From Klebsiella pneumoniae (lineage in GTDB: Bacteria > Myxococcota_A > UBA9042): a stretch of 64,000 nucleotides of DNA. Made by a program: the position numbers and the translations under genes. The stretch covers positions 1 to 64,000 of the forward strand of contig CAMDBH010000009.1 in assembly GCA_945889325.1 (NCBI GenBank), read 5' to 3'. Shown piece by piece: positions 10,350 through 18,826 of the stretch (positions are counted from its first letter, which is position 1; each line of letters begins with the position of its first letter). The notes below the pieces were generated by a model. That model did not search any database, was not told the origin of the DNA, and saw only the letters and a list, made by a program, of their open reading frames with translations.

Positions 10350-11749
10350 TCAAACACATTTCCTCAATTATACTAACGCTCTGGCCGATTTGCGCCGACG
10401 CCAGTGTGTTTGAAATGTTCGGTGCCGGCTCCCGCGGCGTCGGTATGTCCGGCGCGCTGACGGCAGCGGCGTCGGGAGGCGAAGCGGCTTTTCACAATCC
10501 GGCCATGCTCGGCGGCACGGTCACCCCGGGGGCGTGGGCTGGATATAACGGGACTTTAAATGAACTTCACGTCGATTTGGCGCGACCCGTCTGCACGTCG
10601 GCCTACGCGGCCTGTCGCGGCCAATACATCTCTGGCTTTTCGGCGCGTGCGCCACAAACGCCCCGTGATTCTCAAGCGTTTATGGCCGGTTGGCACTACC
10701 CGTTGGGCGGTCTTTTTCGCGATCGCGTCGCGATCGGCGCGGCGTTGTCATTGCCGCAGGGTCACATCATTCGCATCAGCGGACCCGATCCGCAAACGCC
10801 GCATTTTCCTATGTACGAGGGCATGCCCGACAGAATTGCCTTTCTTTTTGGCGCATCATGGCGCATCACCGATTGGTGGTGGGTCGGGGTCGGCACCCAA
10901 GTGCTGGCGGTCTTGAACGCGCAGATCGACCTCGACCTCAACCCAACCAACCACACGATGGACAAGGCCAGCGTGCGGATCGGCTTGGAGCCACGGGCGC
11001 GTTTGACCGCTGGGATGGCGCTGCATCCGACACCTTGGCTATGGCTTGGAGCGAGTTACCGCCAGCGCCTGTCGCTTGAATACAAGATTCCCACGGGCAT
11101 CGACATCGGTTCGCCTGCGCATCTTTCCATCGGTTTGGGTCATGAAACGCTGTTTACTCCGGACGAATTGCATCTGGGCGCTTCGTGGAAAATTCTAAAT
11201 AAACGCCTGCTGATTTCGACAGATCTGGGCTTGGCATTTTGGTCGCAGGCGCCAGATCCGTCGCCGCAGGTTTCCTTGCGCGTGTCTGGACCGGCTGCGG
11301 ATGCGCTTGGCCTTGGGCCGATTTTGGCCGTTGGCACCGATACGCCCGCAATCCAACTGCATTACTCCGACACACTTTCCCCTGCCATTGCCTTTGAATT
11401 TCATGTAGATGAAAATTGGACCCTGCGCAGCGGCTACCAATATCGGCCAACGCCGGCCCAACGCGCGAGCGGCCCGTTCAACTACCTCGACAATCCCATG
11501 CAGGCGATCGGCCTCGGTGGACGGTTCGGCTTTGGCAGCCACGATGCGCCGACGCAACTGCAACTCGATGACGACAGCGACCGCGATCCCGCTGGACCGG
11601 CCCCGCCTTTGCACGTCGATGTCGGTGTGCAATTGCAATATTTGCCCGATCGCAGCATCTACAAGTCCGACCCCAATGATTTGGTTGGCAATTTGACCCA
11701 CGGCGGCAGCGTCTGGCATGTCGGCGCAAGTTTTGGCGGTTCGTTTTGA
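10346..11749 (+). CDS. FadL/OmpP1-like outer-membrane beta-barrel
   Basis: The gene begins with TTG at 10346, overlapping the preceding TGA as TTGA. A signal peptide ends near ICADA. The mature start FEMFGAGSRGVGMSGALTA, then an Asn-Pro-Ala (HNPAM) segment, is the hallmark of the FadL/TodX/OmpP1 family, whose N-terminus plugs the pore. The body has alternating aromatic strands (WWWVGVGTQV, PWLWLGASYR, WTLRSGYQYRP) expected of a barrel. Length (467 aa) matches FadL porins. The family takes up hydrophobic compounds across the outer membrane; the substrate here is unknown. Partnership with the two coupled lipoproteins upstream is inferred. Confidence 0.75.
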   Translation: MIKHISSIILTLWPICADASVFEMFGAGSRGVGMSGALTAAASGGEAAFHNPAMLGGTVTPGAWAGYNGTLNELHVDLARPVCTSAYAACRGQYISGFSARAPQTPRDSQAFMAGWHYPLGGLFRDRVAIGAALSLPQGHIIRISGPDPQTPHFPMYEGMPDRIAFLFGASWRITDWWWVGVGTQVLAVLNAQIDLDLNPTNHTMDKASVRIGLEPRARLTAGMALHPTPWLWLGASYRQRLSLEYKIPTGIDIGSPAHLSIGLGHETLFTPDELHLGASWKILNKRLLISTDLGLAFWSQAPDPSPQVSLRVSGPAADALGLGPILAVGTDTPAIQLHYSDTLSPAIAFEFHVDENWTLRSGYQYRPTPAQRASGPFNYLDNPMQAIGLGGRFGFGSHDAPTQLQLDDDSDRDPAGPAPPLHVDVGVQLQYLPDRSIYKSDPNDLVGNLTHGGSVWHVGASFGGSF

Positions 11750-11817
11750 GGGCCTTTCCGTTTCGGCGTGTGACGTGGTAAACAGGTCGGCGGCGCGTGC
11801 TGCGCGCGGAGGGCTGA

Positions 11818-13374
11818 TTGGGCGTTCTTGACACCATCGACACCACGGTGACGTTTGAGTGGGGATCGACGCGTACCATCGGTACGCTCATTCAACTCGG
11901 CGGATATAAAGCCGTTATAACGACTTTGCGCGCGCCGCCCGTCGGCCACGCCGTGCATTTGCGTCTTGAGGGCGAGGATGCAATCGATGCCATCGCGGTC
12001 GACGGTGCCTGCGCCGCACTGGCGGACAGCGACTGGGGCGAACATCAAGTTACCGTTCAAATTCAGCGTGTTGGCGCCACATCTTCGGCGACAGCGCTGC
12101 GAGATTTCATCGAACAGCACGACATCGAACGCGGCGGATCAGTCTCGATCGGTAAGAACCGCGACAATCCCGAGCTGAAGCGTTTTGTCTACACGCTGCC
12201 AGCGCGGCCGATCCGCGATACCGCACCATTTGAGCTGTCGCCGACCGATGATGATTTTGCCGCCAGTTCTGCCAATTTTTCCGAAGACACGCCCACGGTT
12301 GCGCACGCGCCCATCGACACGCCCATCCACGAAGCACCGCGAGGGCCGTCGGCGTCCGCTGGGTTACAGCTCAAAGCGCCGCCACCGCGCCAACCTCAGC
12401 CCTTGGACGACGACGAGCAAGCCACCAAAATGCTCAATATCTTAGGGGCATTTGAACCTGAAGCGCCGCTGGAACGCACGGCTTTTATGAACGCAGTTCA
12501 GCCGGCGGCAAACCCGCGCATCGCGCCTGTTGAAAAACCGGCGGCGGTGGAAAAGCCAGCTGTTGTGGCCCAACCCGCGCCTGTCGCCGTGGCAATTACT
12601 GGGCAATTCCTGTCCGAACCACCGCTTGAAGCAACTGCCCTTTTGCAGGCTTTTGACGATGACGCGGTCGACGTCAACGAACCGATCTTGGTCAACACCG
12701 TCTCTCGCGACATAAACGTGGCCTCGCCAGTTATCACCGCACCCAAGGCTGGCCACAAGCCACAGGAAACGGGGGCGTCGCTGGTAAAGCGCCTGTTTGG
12801 CGGTATGCGCGGCAAGAACGCGGGCGGCACTGCCGCCCCAGCGCTCGCCGCCGAGGCCGAAATCCCCGGGTCGCTGGCGTCCGCGGCTGCTGACGCGGGG
12901 GCAGCCGGCGCGGCCCGCGTCGCACAAGCGCAACAAGCCCACGCCGAACCGCAGCGGCGCCTAAGCGCGACCGTAGAGCCAAGCAAGCGCGGCAGCAAGG
13001 TTTCAGGTTCGCTTGAGGCCGTGCAGGCGCTGTTTGCGCGCGATACCGCCGTACGCGCCGATCGGCCCGTGCAGTTTGAATTCAACCGCAAGAAATACAA
13101 AGGCGTCTTGCAGCGTTTGGCTGAAACCAAGTTGCGCATTCAAACGGCCCACATGCCGGAGTTGTACGATCGCGTGCTCGTGTACCTGCCTGCACCGCAA
13201 GGGCAAAAAGATCCGATCGCGCTGCAATGCGTAGTGGCGCGCATGCGCCCGCCCGACAACGATTCGTCTGACGGATCGTTTGACGCCCAGATCAACGCCA
13301 GCAATCCGCCTTTGACCATGGCGCGGTTGCGCTTGGTGCTCGTCGAGCTGGAAACGCCACCGCCCAGAGATTAG
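11818..13374 (+). CDS. two-domain protein, possible PilZ-like ends with a long disordered linker
   Basis: The start is TTG 11818, chosen because GGAGGG lies a few bases upstream and no ATG fits. Residues 1-130 form a small beta-rich domain, about 280 residues are Ala/Pro/Asp-rich and probably disordered, and the last ~110 form a second beta-barrel-like domain (RPVQFEFNRKKYKGVLQRL, then LYDRVLVYLP). The C-terminal segment resembles PilZ domains, which bind cyclic di-GMP, but the RxxxR signature is not clear, so this is a tentative call. The next gene starts 3 bp after the stop. Confidence 0.5.
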   Translation: MGVLDTIDTTVTFEWGSTRTIGTLIQLGGYKAVITTLRAPPVGHAVHLRLEGEDAIDAIAVDGACAALADSDWGEHQVTVQIQRVGATSSATALRDFIEQHDIERGGSVSIGKNRDNPELKRFVYTLPARPIRDTAPFELSPTDDDFAASSANFSEDTPTVAHAPIDTPIHEAPRGPSASAGLQLKAPPPRQPQPLDDDEQATKMLNILGAFEPEAPLERTAFMNAVQPAANPRIAPVEKPAAVEKPAVVAQPAPVAVAITGQFLSEPPLEATALLQAFDDDAVDVNEPILVNTVSRDINVASPVITAPKAGHKPQETGASLVKRLFGGMRGKNAGGTAAPALAAEAEIPGSLASAAADAGAAGAARVAQAQQAHAEPQRRLSATVEPSKRGSKVSGSLEAVQALFARDTAVRADRPVQFEFNRKKYKGVLQRLAETKLRIQTAHMPELYDRVLVYLPAPQGQKDPIALQCVVARMRPPDNDSSDGSFDAQINASNPPLTMARLRLVLVELETPPPRD

Positions 13375-13377
13375 GCC

Positions 13378-14181
13378 ATGCAACGCGCGGCGATTTTCAC
13401 GAAGGCCGTATTCGGCGGCTGCGCTGGATTGGCAGTCATTGGCTCGGTATTTTCAATTGCGATTGCCCAACAGCCGGCTCCGCCCAAAGCGCCGCCCAAG
13501 CGTTGGCTTGATCCGACGCCGCCATCGCAGCCAGCGGCCCCAGCCCCAACGCCCGCGACGGTGCCTACGCCGCCCAAAAAAAATGCCGAACAGCCACCCG
13601 TGCAGGCAACGGCACCTCGTTTGCCGACAGAAGTGACCCCGTCCGTGGCGGAATTGCCTGCCGTGGAACCGCCGCCAGCCTGGATGCAGTGGCTCGGTTG
13701 GTCCAGCGATGGACACCGCATCGCGTGGCGGCAAGGCAGTGCCAAACAGCTGGCCCGGGTAGCCGGTCCGATCGAGATCGCGCGCCTTGACGATCGCGGC
13801 GGCATCGTGCAGCGCCTGCAGGTGCGGGAAAATGTGGCGGCGGCACTGGCAAGTCGGCAAATTCGTTTGGTTGCGCCGGTTGCGCATGAGCAAGTAACAC
13901 CAGCCGATGTTTTGCTGCGCACGGCGACTGGCCGCCTGTATGCGGTGATTGTGCGCGGCACCGAGCATCCGACAGCGACTGTGCTGGAAAAGCGCGGTGA
14001 CTCTTACGATCCTGTGGCGCAATGGCCAGTGCGCGGCCCAGCTGCTCGCGTCGAAGCCAATGGTTTTGAAGAGCAAACGCATCGCCTCATGGCTGTGATG
14101 ACCCACACGGGTCAAGGCGATCAGCGGCAAGCGCACATCGTAGTCTTGCCGTTGCAGGCGACGCCAACAACTGTCCCGTGA
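13378..14181 (+). CDS. secreted protein with Pro-rich linker, unknown function
   Basis: A 267-residue protein with an N-terminal signal or anchor (AVFGGCAGLAVIGSVFSIAIA), a Pro/Ala-rich stretch to about residue 100, and a compact C-terminal domain. WLGWSSDGHRIAWRQ resembles a beta-propeller blade or a DUF2259-like start, but only one copy is present. It is 3 bp behind the preceding gene and 41 bp ahead of the response regulator, so it may belong to that signalling unit. Function is not assigned. Confidence 0.55.
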   Translation: MQRAAIFTKAVFGGCAGLAVIGSVFSIAIAQQPAPPKAPPKRWLDPTPPSQPAAPAPTPATVPTPPKKNAEQPPVQATAPRLPTEVTPSVAELPAVEPPPAWMQWLGWSSDGHRIAWRQGSAKQLARVAGPIEIARLDDRGGIVQRLQVRENVAAALASRQIRLVAPVAHEQVTPADVLLRTATGRLYAVIVRGTEHPTATVLEKRGDSYDPVAQWPVRGPAARVEANGFEEQTHRLMAVMTHTGQGDQRQAHIVVLPLQATPTTVP

Positions 14182-14222
14182 TTTCATCAACGTAGGTGGC
14201 GAATAGCCACCGCGGAGCGCGC

Positions 14223-14912
14223 ATGATTCCGAACATTCTGGTTGTCGAAGATGAAGCGGATCTGCGCGATTTGATTGTCCATCACGTCGAGACGGCCGGC
14301 ATGCAAGCGCTGGCGTGTGCCACGGGCGCAGAAGCACTCGCACAGGCAAAGCAGACCAAGCCCGATCTGGTGCTGCTCGATCTGATGTTGCCCGACATGA
14401 GCGGGGTCGAAGTGTGTCGGCGCTTGCGTGCGGAAAGCGCGACGGCGCAAGTGCCGGTCATCATGTTGACCGCGCGCACGGCCGAGGCCGATCGCGTGGC
14501 TGGTTTTGAAGCCGGCGCGGATGACTACGTCGCCAAACCGTTTTCCACGCGGGAGTTGCTTTTGCGCGTCCGCGCGGTCTTGCGCAGGCGCGACAAGCCC
14601 GCGGACGCGCCGGAAAATAGGTTGGCCGCAGACGGCATTGTCATCGATCACGCGCGACATTTGGTGCACGTTGAGGGCGTTGAGATCAAGATGACAGCGC
14701 TTGAATTTCGGCTATTAGCCACGCTTTTGGCGCGGCGCGGTCGCGTGCAAACGCGGCAAATGTTGCTGGAGGACGTCTGGGGCCTAAGCCCCGATTTGCA
14801 AACGCGCACGGTGGATACGCACGTCAAACGGCTGCGCGAGCGGCTGGGAACTGCGGGTGATCGCATTGAAACCATCCGCGGCATCGGTTATTGCTTTCGC
14901 GCCGAGGAATAG
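14223..14912 (+). CDS. OmpR/PhoB-type response regulator
   Basis: The start ATG 14223 follows CGGAGCGCGC and gives MIPNILVVEDEADLRDL, the normal receiver start with its acidic pocket. The phospho-acceptor aspartate is in LVLLDLMLPDMSG, the switch threonine in VIMLTAR and the lysine in DYVAKPFS. The C-terminal winged helix is PhoB/OmpR type (TALEFRLLATLLARRGRV, then TVDTHVKRLRERLG). At 229 residues it has the normal family length. It activates or represses transcription after phosphorylation by the histidine kinase encoded 2 bp downstream. PhoB/PhoR identity is plausible but the regulon cannot be read from sequence. Confidence 0.92.
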   Translation: MIPNILVVEDEADLRDLIVHHVETAGMQALACATGAEALAQAKQTKPDLVLLDLMLPDMSGVEVCRRLRAESATAQVPVIMLTARTAEADRVAGFEAGADDYVAKPFSTRELLLRVRAVLRRRDKPADAPENRLAADGIVIDHARHLVHVEGVEIKMTALEFRLLATLLARRGRVQTRQMLLEDVWGLSPDLQTRTVDTHVKRLRERLGTAGDRIETIRGIGYCFRAEE

Positions 14913-14914
14913 CC

Positions 14915-16015
14915 GTGACCGAAAAGAGCGCGCTGCGCAAAGAACCGCGAACGAACTTGTTTTCAACGGTTTTGGACGCGATGAACGATGGCGCCATGGT
15001 CGTGGACGACAAGATGCGCGTGGTCATCACCAACCGCGCGCTGCGGGAAACGCTGCTTTTGCCGCCGCTCAAGCAAGGCACGCCGCTGCAGCAACTTTTA
15101 CCGGAAGCTGCGCTTCACAAAGCATTTCAGGAAGTTTTGGCCGGTGACAGCGCCCGTCAGGTGGAGCTTGTGCACCGCGGCTTGCAGGACCGCATCTTTG
15201 ACGTCTTGGTCGCGCCGCTGCCCGATCACGAGTATTGGGGCCACCGCGCGCTCGGTGTGTTCCACGATGTCACGGAGCGCAAGGCGCTGGACCGCATGCT
15301 CCGCGATTTTATTGCCAATGCCAGCCATGAGTTGCGCACGCCCACCGCTGCGATCTTGGGTTACGCCGAAACCCTTGCGGAAGCGCCGCCCAAAGACCCA
15401 GCCAAATTTCGCAAATTTGCGGACACCTTATATCGCCACGCCCAGCGCTTGCATAAGCTACTGGAAGAATTGCTGGATCTGAGTCGCCTCGACGCCCAAA
15501 CCTATACGCTGCACTTGGAACCGTTGGTCGTCGCCCCGCTGTTGCTGGACGCACTTGAGGTGCAACGGCAGCCAGCGCAGGACGCCGGTCTGTCGGTGAA
15601 ATGGACTCAACCGCCCGATTCACTGCAGGTATTGGCCGATCGCGGCGCCTTGGAGGTGGTGATCGGCAATTTGGTTCAAAACGCCGTGAAATACACGCCC
15701 GCCGGCGGGCGCATCGAAGTGCGCGCGCGCGTGCAGGAAGTCGAGTGGGTGCGCATTGAGATCATCGACAGCGGCATCGGCATTTCCGCCAGCGATCAAC
15801 TGCGCGTTTTTGAAAGATTTTATCGTGTTGACAAGGGACGTAGCCGCAGAATGGGCGGCGTCGGACTTGGGCTTTCGATCGTCAAACAGTTGGTCGACAC
15901 GCTCGGCGGCCGGATTGAATTGGCCAGCACCGTGGGCAAAGGGTCGACGTTTGCGGTAATTTTGCCACGCGTCAAAAAGGCGAAATTGTCAGCAAGTACC
16001 AAGACTGTGCTGTAA
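14915..16015 (+). CDS. PAS-containing sensor histidine kinase (PhoR-like, no visible membrane helix)
   Basis: The start is GTG 14915, 2 bp after the response-regulator stop. The order is PAS-like sensor (about 15-125), HisKA with FIANASHELRTP (phospho-histidine), then an HATPase domain with an N box (NLVQNAVKYTP), DSGIGI and GVGLGLSIVKQL. The G box reads GGVGLGLS rather than the usual GGTGLGL. PhoR-class kinases are normally membrane-anchored, but no hydrophobic helix is present in these 366 residues, so the sensor is probably cytoplasmic. Hairpin element A follows the stop and may end the transcript. Confidence 0.9.
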   Translation: MTEKSALRKEPRTNLFSTVLDAMNDGAMVVDDKMRVVITNRALRETLLLPPLKQGTPLQQLLPEAALHKAFQEVLAGDSARQVELVHRGLQDRIFDVLVAPLPDHEYWGHRALGVFHDVTERKALDRMLRDFIANASHELRTPTAAILGYAETLAEAPPKDPAKFRKFADTLYRHAQRLHKLLEELLDLSRLDAQTYTLHLEPLVVAPLLLDALEVQRQPAQDAGLSVKWTQPPDSLQVLADRGALEVVIGNLVQNAVKYTPAGGRIEVRARVQEVEWVRIEIIDSGIGISASDQLRVFERFYRVDKGRSRRMGGVGLGLSIVKQLVDTLGGRIELASTVGKGSTFAVILPRVKKAKLSASTKTVL

Positions 16016-16065
16016 CTGTGCACAGGTAATCCACCGTGTGCGGCGTATCGGCGACGAACGGCGCA

Positions 16066-16264
16066 GCTCAGAGGCTGTGAAATATCCATTTCACAGCTGC
16101 TGAGCGGGGTCAGGTCTTAGCAGTTTCTGCGTGCCCGTTCCGTAAGTTATTGATGTTATAGAGGCTAAACAATTGAATCCGAGCAGGCGGCTGGTCGATC
16201 GGCAGAAATTGCTAACACCAGACCCCATTTGAGAGCGGTGAAAAGGTTTTTCCACACGCTCTCA
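16066..16264. mobile_element. hairpin element copy A (MITE-like, reverse orientation)
   Basis: A 199 bp element lying between two convergent genes. It starts with long hairpin H2 (16066-16105), then GGGGTCAGGTCTTAGC at 16106 and its imperfect inverted partner ending CACCAGACCCC at 16226, an AT-richer core between them, and a bulged hairpin H1 (16230-16264). Its reverse complement matches copy D at 54588-54785 almost base for base. H1 overlaps the stop codon of the minus-strand gene at 16262. No coding capacity. The inner inverted ends suggest a non-autonomous mobile element; a REP/BIME-like role is an alternative. Confidence 0.75.
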
Positions 16265-16825
16265 GGCCAGATCGCCAAATCGTTTGGCGCGGTATTCCGC
16301 CGACACGCGCACGCCGTTGATGAGACAAGCGATATGCACGTCGCGCTTGTCGTACAGGCCTTCAAGCGCGTCGAAAATCGCATCGCCCTGCTCGTCGGTG
16401 ATTTCCGTGATCGCCTCAACATCCTCATTGATCTTCTTTACTTCGCGCTGCAAATCGCCGTAAAGCCGGTGTTCCGCCTCATCCCAGTTGTAGATGACCA
16501 ATTGCGCCAAAAGACCGTTGCCTTTTTCCAAAATCTCACGCCGCAGCACTTTTTCCAAATGGGTGCCGTCAATTTTTTGCGGACGATAGCCCTTAAAATG
16601 ACGATAGAAAACCGCGCGATCGAGGCGTTCCAGCTCCGGCAGAAAGGTGCGCAACGGCACCCGCCGCGTCAACCGCGCAAATTGGCGCTGTGACAGCAGC
16701 CTGAGCGCCGCAATGGCCTCTTTGTCGTCTGCCGCCGAATCGCCCGCGTCGGTCGCTGCGGCAGCTTGGCTTGCTGCGGTGGGTTCAACGAGCGAATCAT
16801 CTGATAATGCGGTAACTTGCGACAT
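16262..16825 (-). CDS. hypothetical protein, 187 aa
   Basis: ATG 16825 is preferred over the upstream TTG 16846 because AGCAGG lies about 7 bases before it. The first ~45 residues are Ala/Ser/Asp-rich; the rest is charged and mainly helical, with conserved-looking blocks (LPELERLDRAVFYRHFKGYR, LVIYNWDEAEHRLYGDLQRE). No signal peptide or membrane segment, so it is cytoplasmic. I do not recognise the family. The stop codon lies inside the H1 hairpin of element A. Confidence 0.55.
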   Translation of the reverse strand: MSQVTALSDDSLVEPTAASQAAAATDAGDSAADDKEAIAALRLLSQRQFARLTRRVPLRTFLPELERLDRAVFYRHFKGYRPQKIDGTHLEKVLRREILEKGNGLLAQLVIYNWDEAEHRLYGDLQREVKKINEDVEAITEITDEQGDAIFDALEGLYDKRDVHIACLINGVRVSAEYRAKRFGDLA

Positions 16826-16952
16826 TTCTAAACCTGCTGGGCTCAAACTCGGCGTAAAATCGCCACCACGTTGGCAACGACAAGGGCCAAGAGTTTAAGG
16901 GTGTTTGCCAAAACTGGCAAGGAGCAAAATGGACTTCGCGGCACTGCGGGCT

Positions 16953-17483
16953 TCAATTTTTGGGTCTGAACACTGCCACAACAGCGGGGTTGCAGGTCAA
17001 AAAAGGCCCTTCTATCAGATCGATGCAGTACGGTATCGCGGGCATCACAGCGGCGAGGCATTCGCCGATGGCCTTGGGTTTGCCGGGTAGATTGACGATC
17101 AGCGATTTGCCGCGCACACCGGCCGTTTGGCGGCTGAGAATGGCTGTGGCCACTTTTTGCAGTGAAACCGCGCGCATCAACTCACCAAAACCTGCGAGTT
17201 CCTTGACAATTACCGCGCGCGTCGCTTCCGGCGTGACATCGCGGGCCGCTGGGCCGGTGCCGCCGGTCGTCACGATCAAGGCGCAGCCGATTTCATCGCA
17301 AAGTTGCCGCAAGGTCGCCTCGATCAACGGTTGTTCGTCGGCGATCACGCGCGCCACGCCGGTCCAGTCGCAATTCAGCGCGCCTTGGAGCCACGCGTGG
17401 ATGGCGGGGCCGCCCAAATCCTCATATTCTCCGCGACTAGCGCGATCGCTGACTGTGACAATGCCAATCTTGATGCTGCTCAT
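16953..17483 (-). CDS. mogA: molybdopterin adenylyltransferase MogA
   Basis: The start ATG 17483 is preceded by AGGAGA. The 176-residue protein shows the full MogA signature: IGIVTVSDRASRGEYEDLGG at the N-terminus, TTGGTGPAARDVTPEAT for the MPT/ATP site, FGELMR, and the C-terminal IVNLPGKPKAIGECL and PYCIDLIEGPF blocks. The enzyme adenylylates molybdopterin before molybdate insertion in the cytoplasm. No other molybdenum-cofactor gene is nearby, so it acts with genes elsewhere. Assignment is firm by family resemblance along the whole length. Confidence 0.92.
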   Translation of the reverse strand: MSSIKIGIVTVSDRASRGEYEDLGGPAIHAWLQGALNCDWTGVARVIADEQPLIEATLRQLCDEIGCALIVTTGGTGPAARDVTPEATRAVIVKELAGFGELMRAVSLQKVATAILSRQTAGVRGKSLIVNLPGKPKAIGECLAAVMPAIPYCIDLIEGPFLTCNPAVVAVFRPKN

Positions 17484-17586
17484 GCCGTCTCCTATTTTGC
17501 AATTTGATCGCCACGACTTTGCGCAAATTCACCGCAACTTGCAACTAACCCGCCGGCTGCTAGCATGCTGCCGGTTGGGGGAAAAG

Positions 17587-18192
17587 ATGCGCGCCTTACT
17601 GTTGAGTCTAGCTACAATTGCCTGCCTGCTGCCGCGAACGAGTGCTGCAATTCCGCTTACTTTTGTCGCGGCGCTGGGCGATGAAGCGTTGCCGTACGCC
17701 AATTCGCCGATTGGCGAACTGGATCTGCGCCTGAAAATCACGCCGCGCTGGAGCGCGCAAGTCGCTGTGCGCTCAGGTGTTATCTTTCAACACGCCTAGG
17801 CCGACAGGGCGACGATGCCGCTGATGACCGACACGCGTGAACACGGCGACGCCACGCAAGTGCAAGTCGCCCTGCTGGCAGGCGGCGTTCTGAGCGTGCC
17901 CGTCGGCGATTTCGTCATGCGTTTTACGCCGTTAGTCACACATATTCACCACACCACGGTCGAAGAGTGGCTCAATCACCCGCTGCTCAACATCGCTGGA
18001 GATTCGACGGGAACGGTCAAGCATCGCACGGGGTTGGAGCTGCAAGTGGGCCTGACTATTCCAGATCTTCACCGTTTTACCGCTTGGTCGTTGGACTTGG
18101 AATTTGACGCGTTGCTGGGTACGTTGCCGACTTCGGATGTGCTCGCGTGGGCCGCAGGTGGTCGAATCGCTTTGGCTTTGCGCGAATTGTAG
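17587..18192 (+). pseudogene. outer-membrane-type protein interrupted by an in-frame TAG
   Basis: A signal peptide (MRALLLSLATIACLLPRTSA) starts at ATG 17587 behind a GGGGGAAAAG site and leads into beta-strand-like sequence. The frame hits TAG at 17797-17799 and then stays open in the same frame to 18192. The downstream part (from the next ATG at 17815) continues with alternating strands (VQVALLAGGVLSVPVGDF, HRTGLELQVGLTIP) and has no signal of its own. One nonsense change explains the pattern better than two genes. It could be a recent pseudogene, a sequencing error or stop read-through. The family is unknown; the short barrel-like layout suggests an outer-membrane protein. Confidence 0.65.
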
Positions 18193-18241
18193 CTGCGCCG
18201 TTGACCGACACGGTGGCGTTCGGCCGACACGCTGCGATCGG

Positions 18242-18778
18242 CTATTCTTCAGGCGAAAAAGTCTGAAATTCCGCTGATTCCGTCAGGATGCAGTCGATGG
18301 GCGACGAATCTTTGCTGCCATGACCGATGAAGCGAAAAGTCGAATAAACACCGTCGCAATCCAGATCGCCGTACGCCGAAAGTTCATACTTTGCAGCCGC
18401 CAACGTACCGCTGGCCTTGTATTCGTAAACGTAAGCGTGGGCCTCCGTCGGCTGGAAACGCAGACCTAGCCAAAGGGTGCGATTCCATTCCATTTTAGCA
18501 GGATCGCATAGCCCATCGCCGTTGTTGACACTCGGATCGCAACAGCTTTTGGCCAGCGTGGAGCGGATTTCGCCTTGGGGAAATTGGCACAACATGCGGT
18601 TGCCCGTTTCATCGCCGCGCGGTTTGACGAAATAGATCGACGCCGTGCGCGACAGTTTGGCAAGTGTCTGAATCGCTTCGGTTTGATACTGGCGGCGCAT
18701 CAAGGCGGGTACGCCCCAAACGGCGCTCACCACGCTTAACGCGCCGATTCCAATGGCGATCGCGGCGCGCAAGCTCAT
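18242..18778 (-). CDS. pilin-like membrane-anchored protein
   Basis: A 178-residue protein with one N-terminal membrane helix (AIAIGIGALSVVSAVWGVP) running directly into RRQYQTEAIQTLAKLSRTAS, the pattern of a type IV pilin or pseudopilin helix. The C-terminal part has two cysteine pairs and a GDLDCDGVYSTFRFIG strand seen in delta-proteobacterial pilin-like proteins. The prepilin-peptidase motif (G then FTLIE) is missing, so it is probably not processed as a classical pilin. Located in the periplasm, anchored in the inner membrane. Function is not assigned. Confidence 0.55.
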   Translation of the reverse strand: MSLRAAIAIGIGALSVVSAVWGVPALMRRQYQTEAIQTLAKLSRTASIYFVKPRGDETGNRMLCQFPQGEIRSTLAKSCCDPSVNNGDGLCDPAKMEWNRTLWLGLRFQPTEAHAYVYEYKASGTLAAAKYELSAYGDLDCDGVYSTFRFIGHGSKDSSPIDCILTESAEFQTFSPEE

Positions 18779-18826
18779 GGCGAGAATTCTTCCCTGCTCG
18801 AAATGCGCGACAGATGCAACAATTAA

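Noticed and set aside
17797-17799. TAG as pyrrolysine codon
   Set aside because: No supporting context; a nonsense mutation is simpler.
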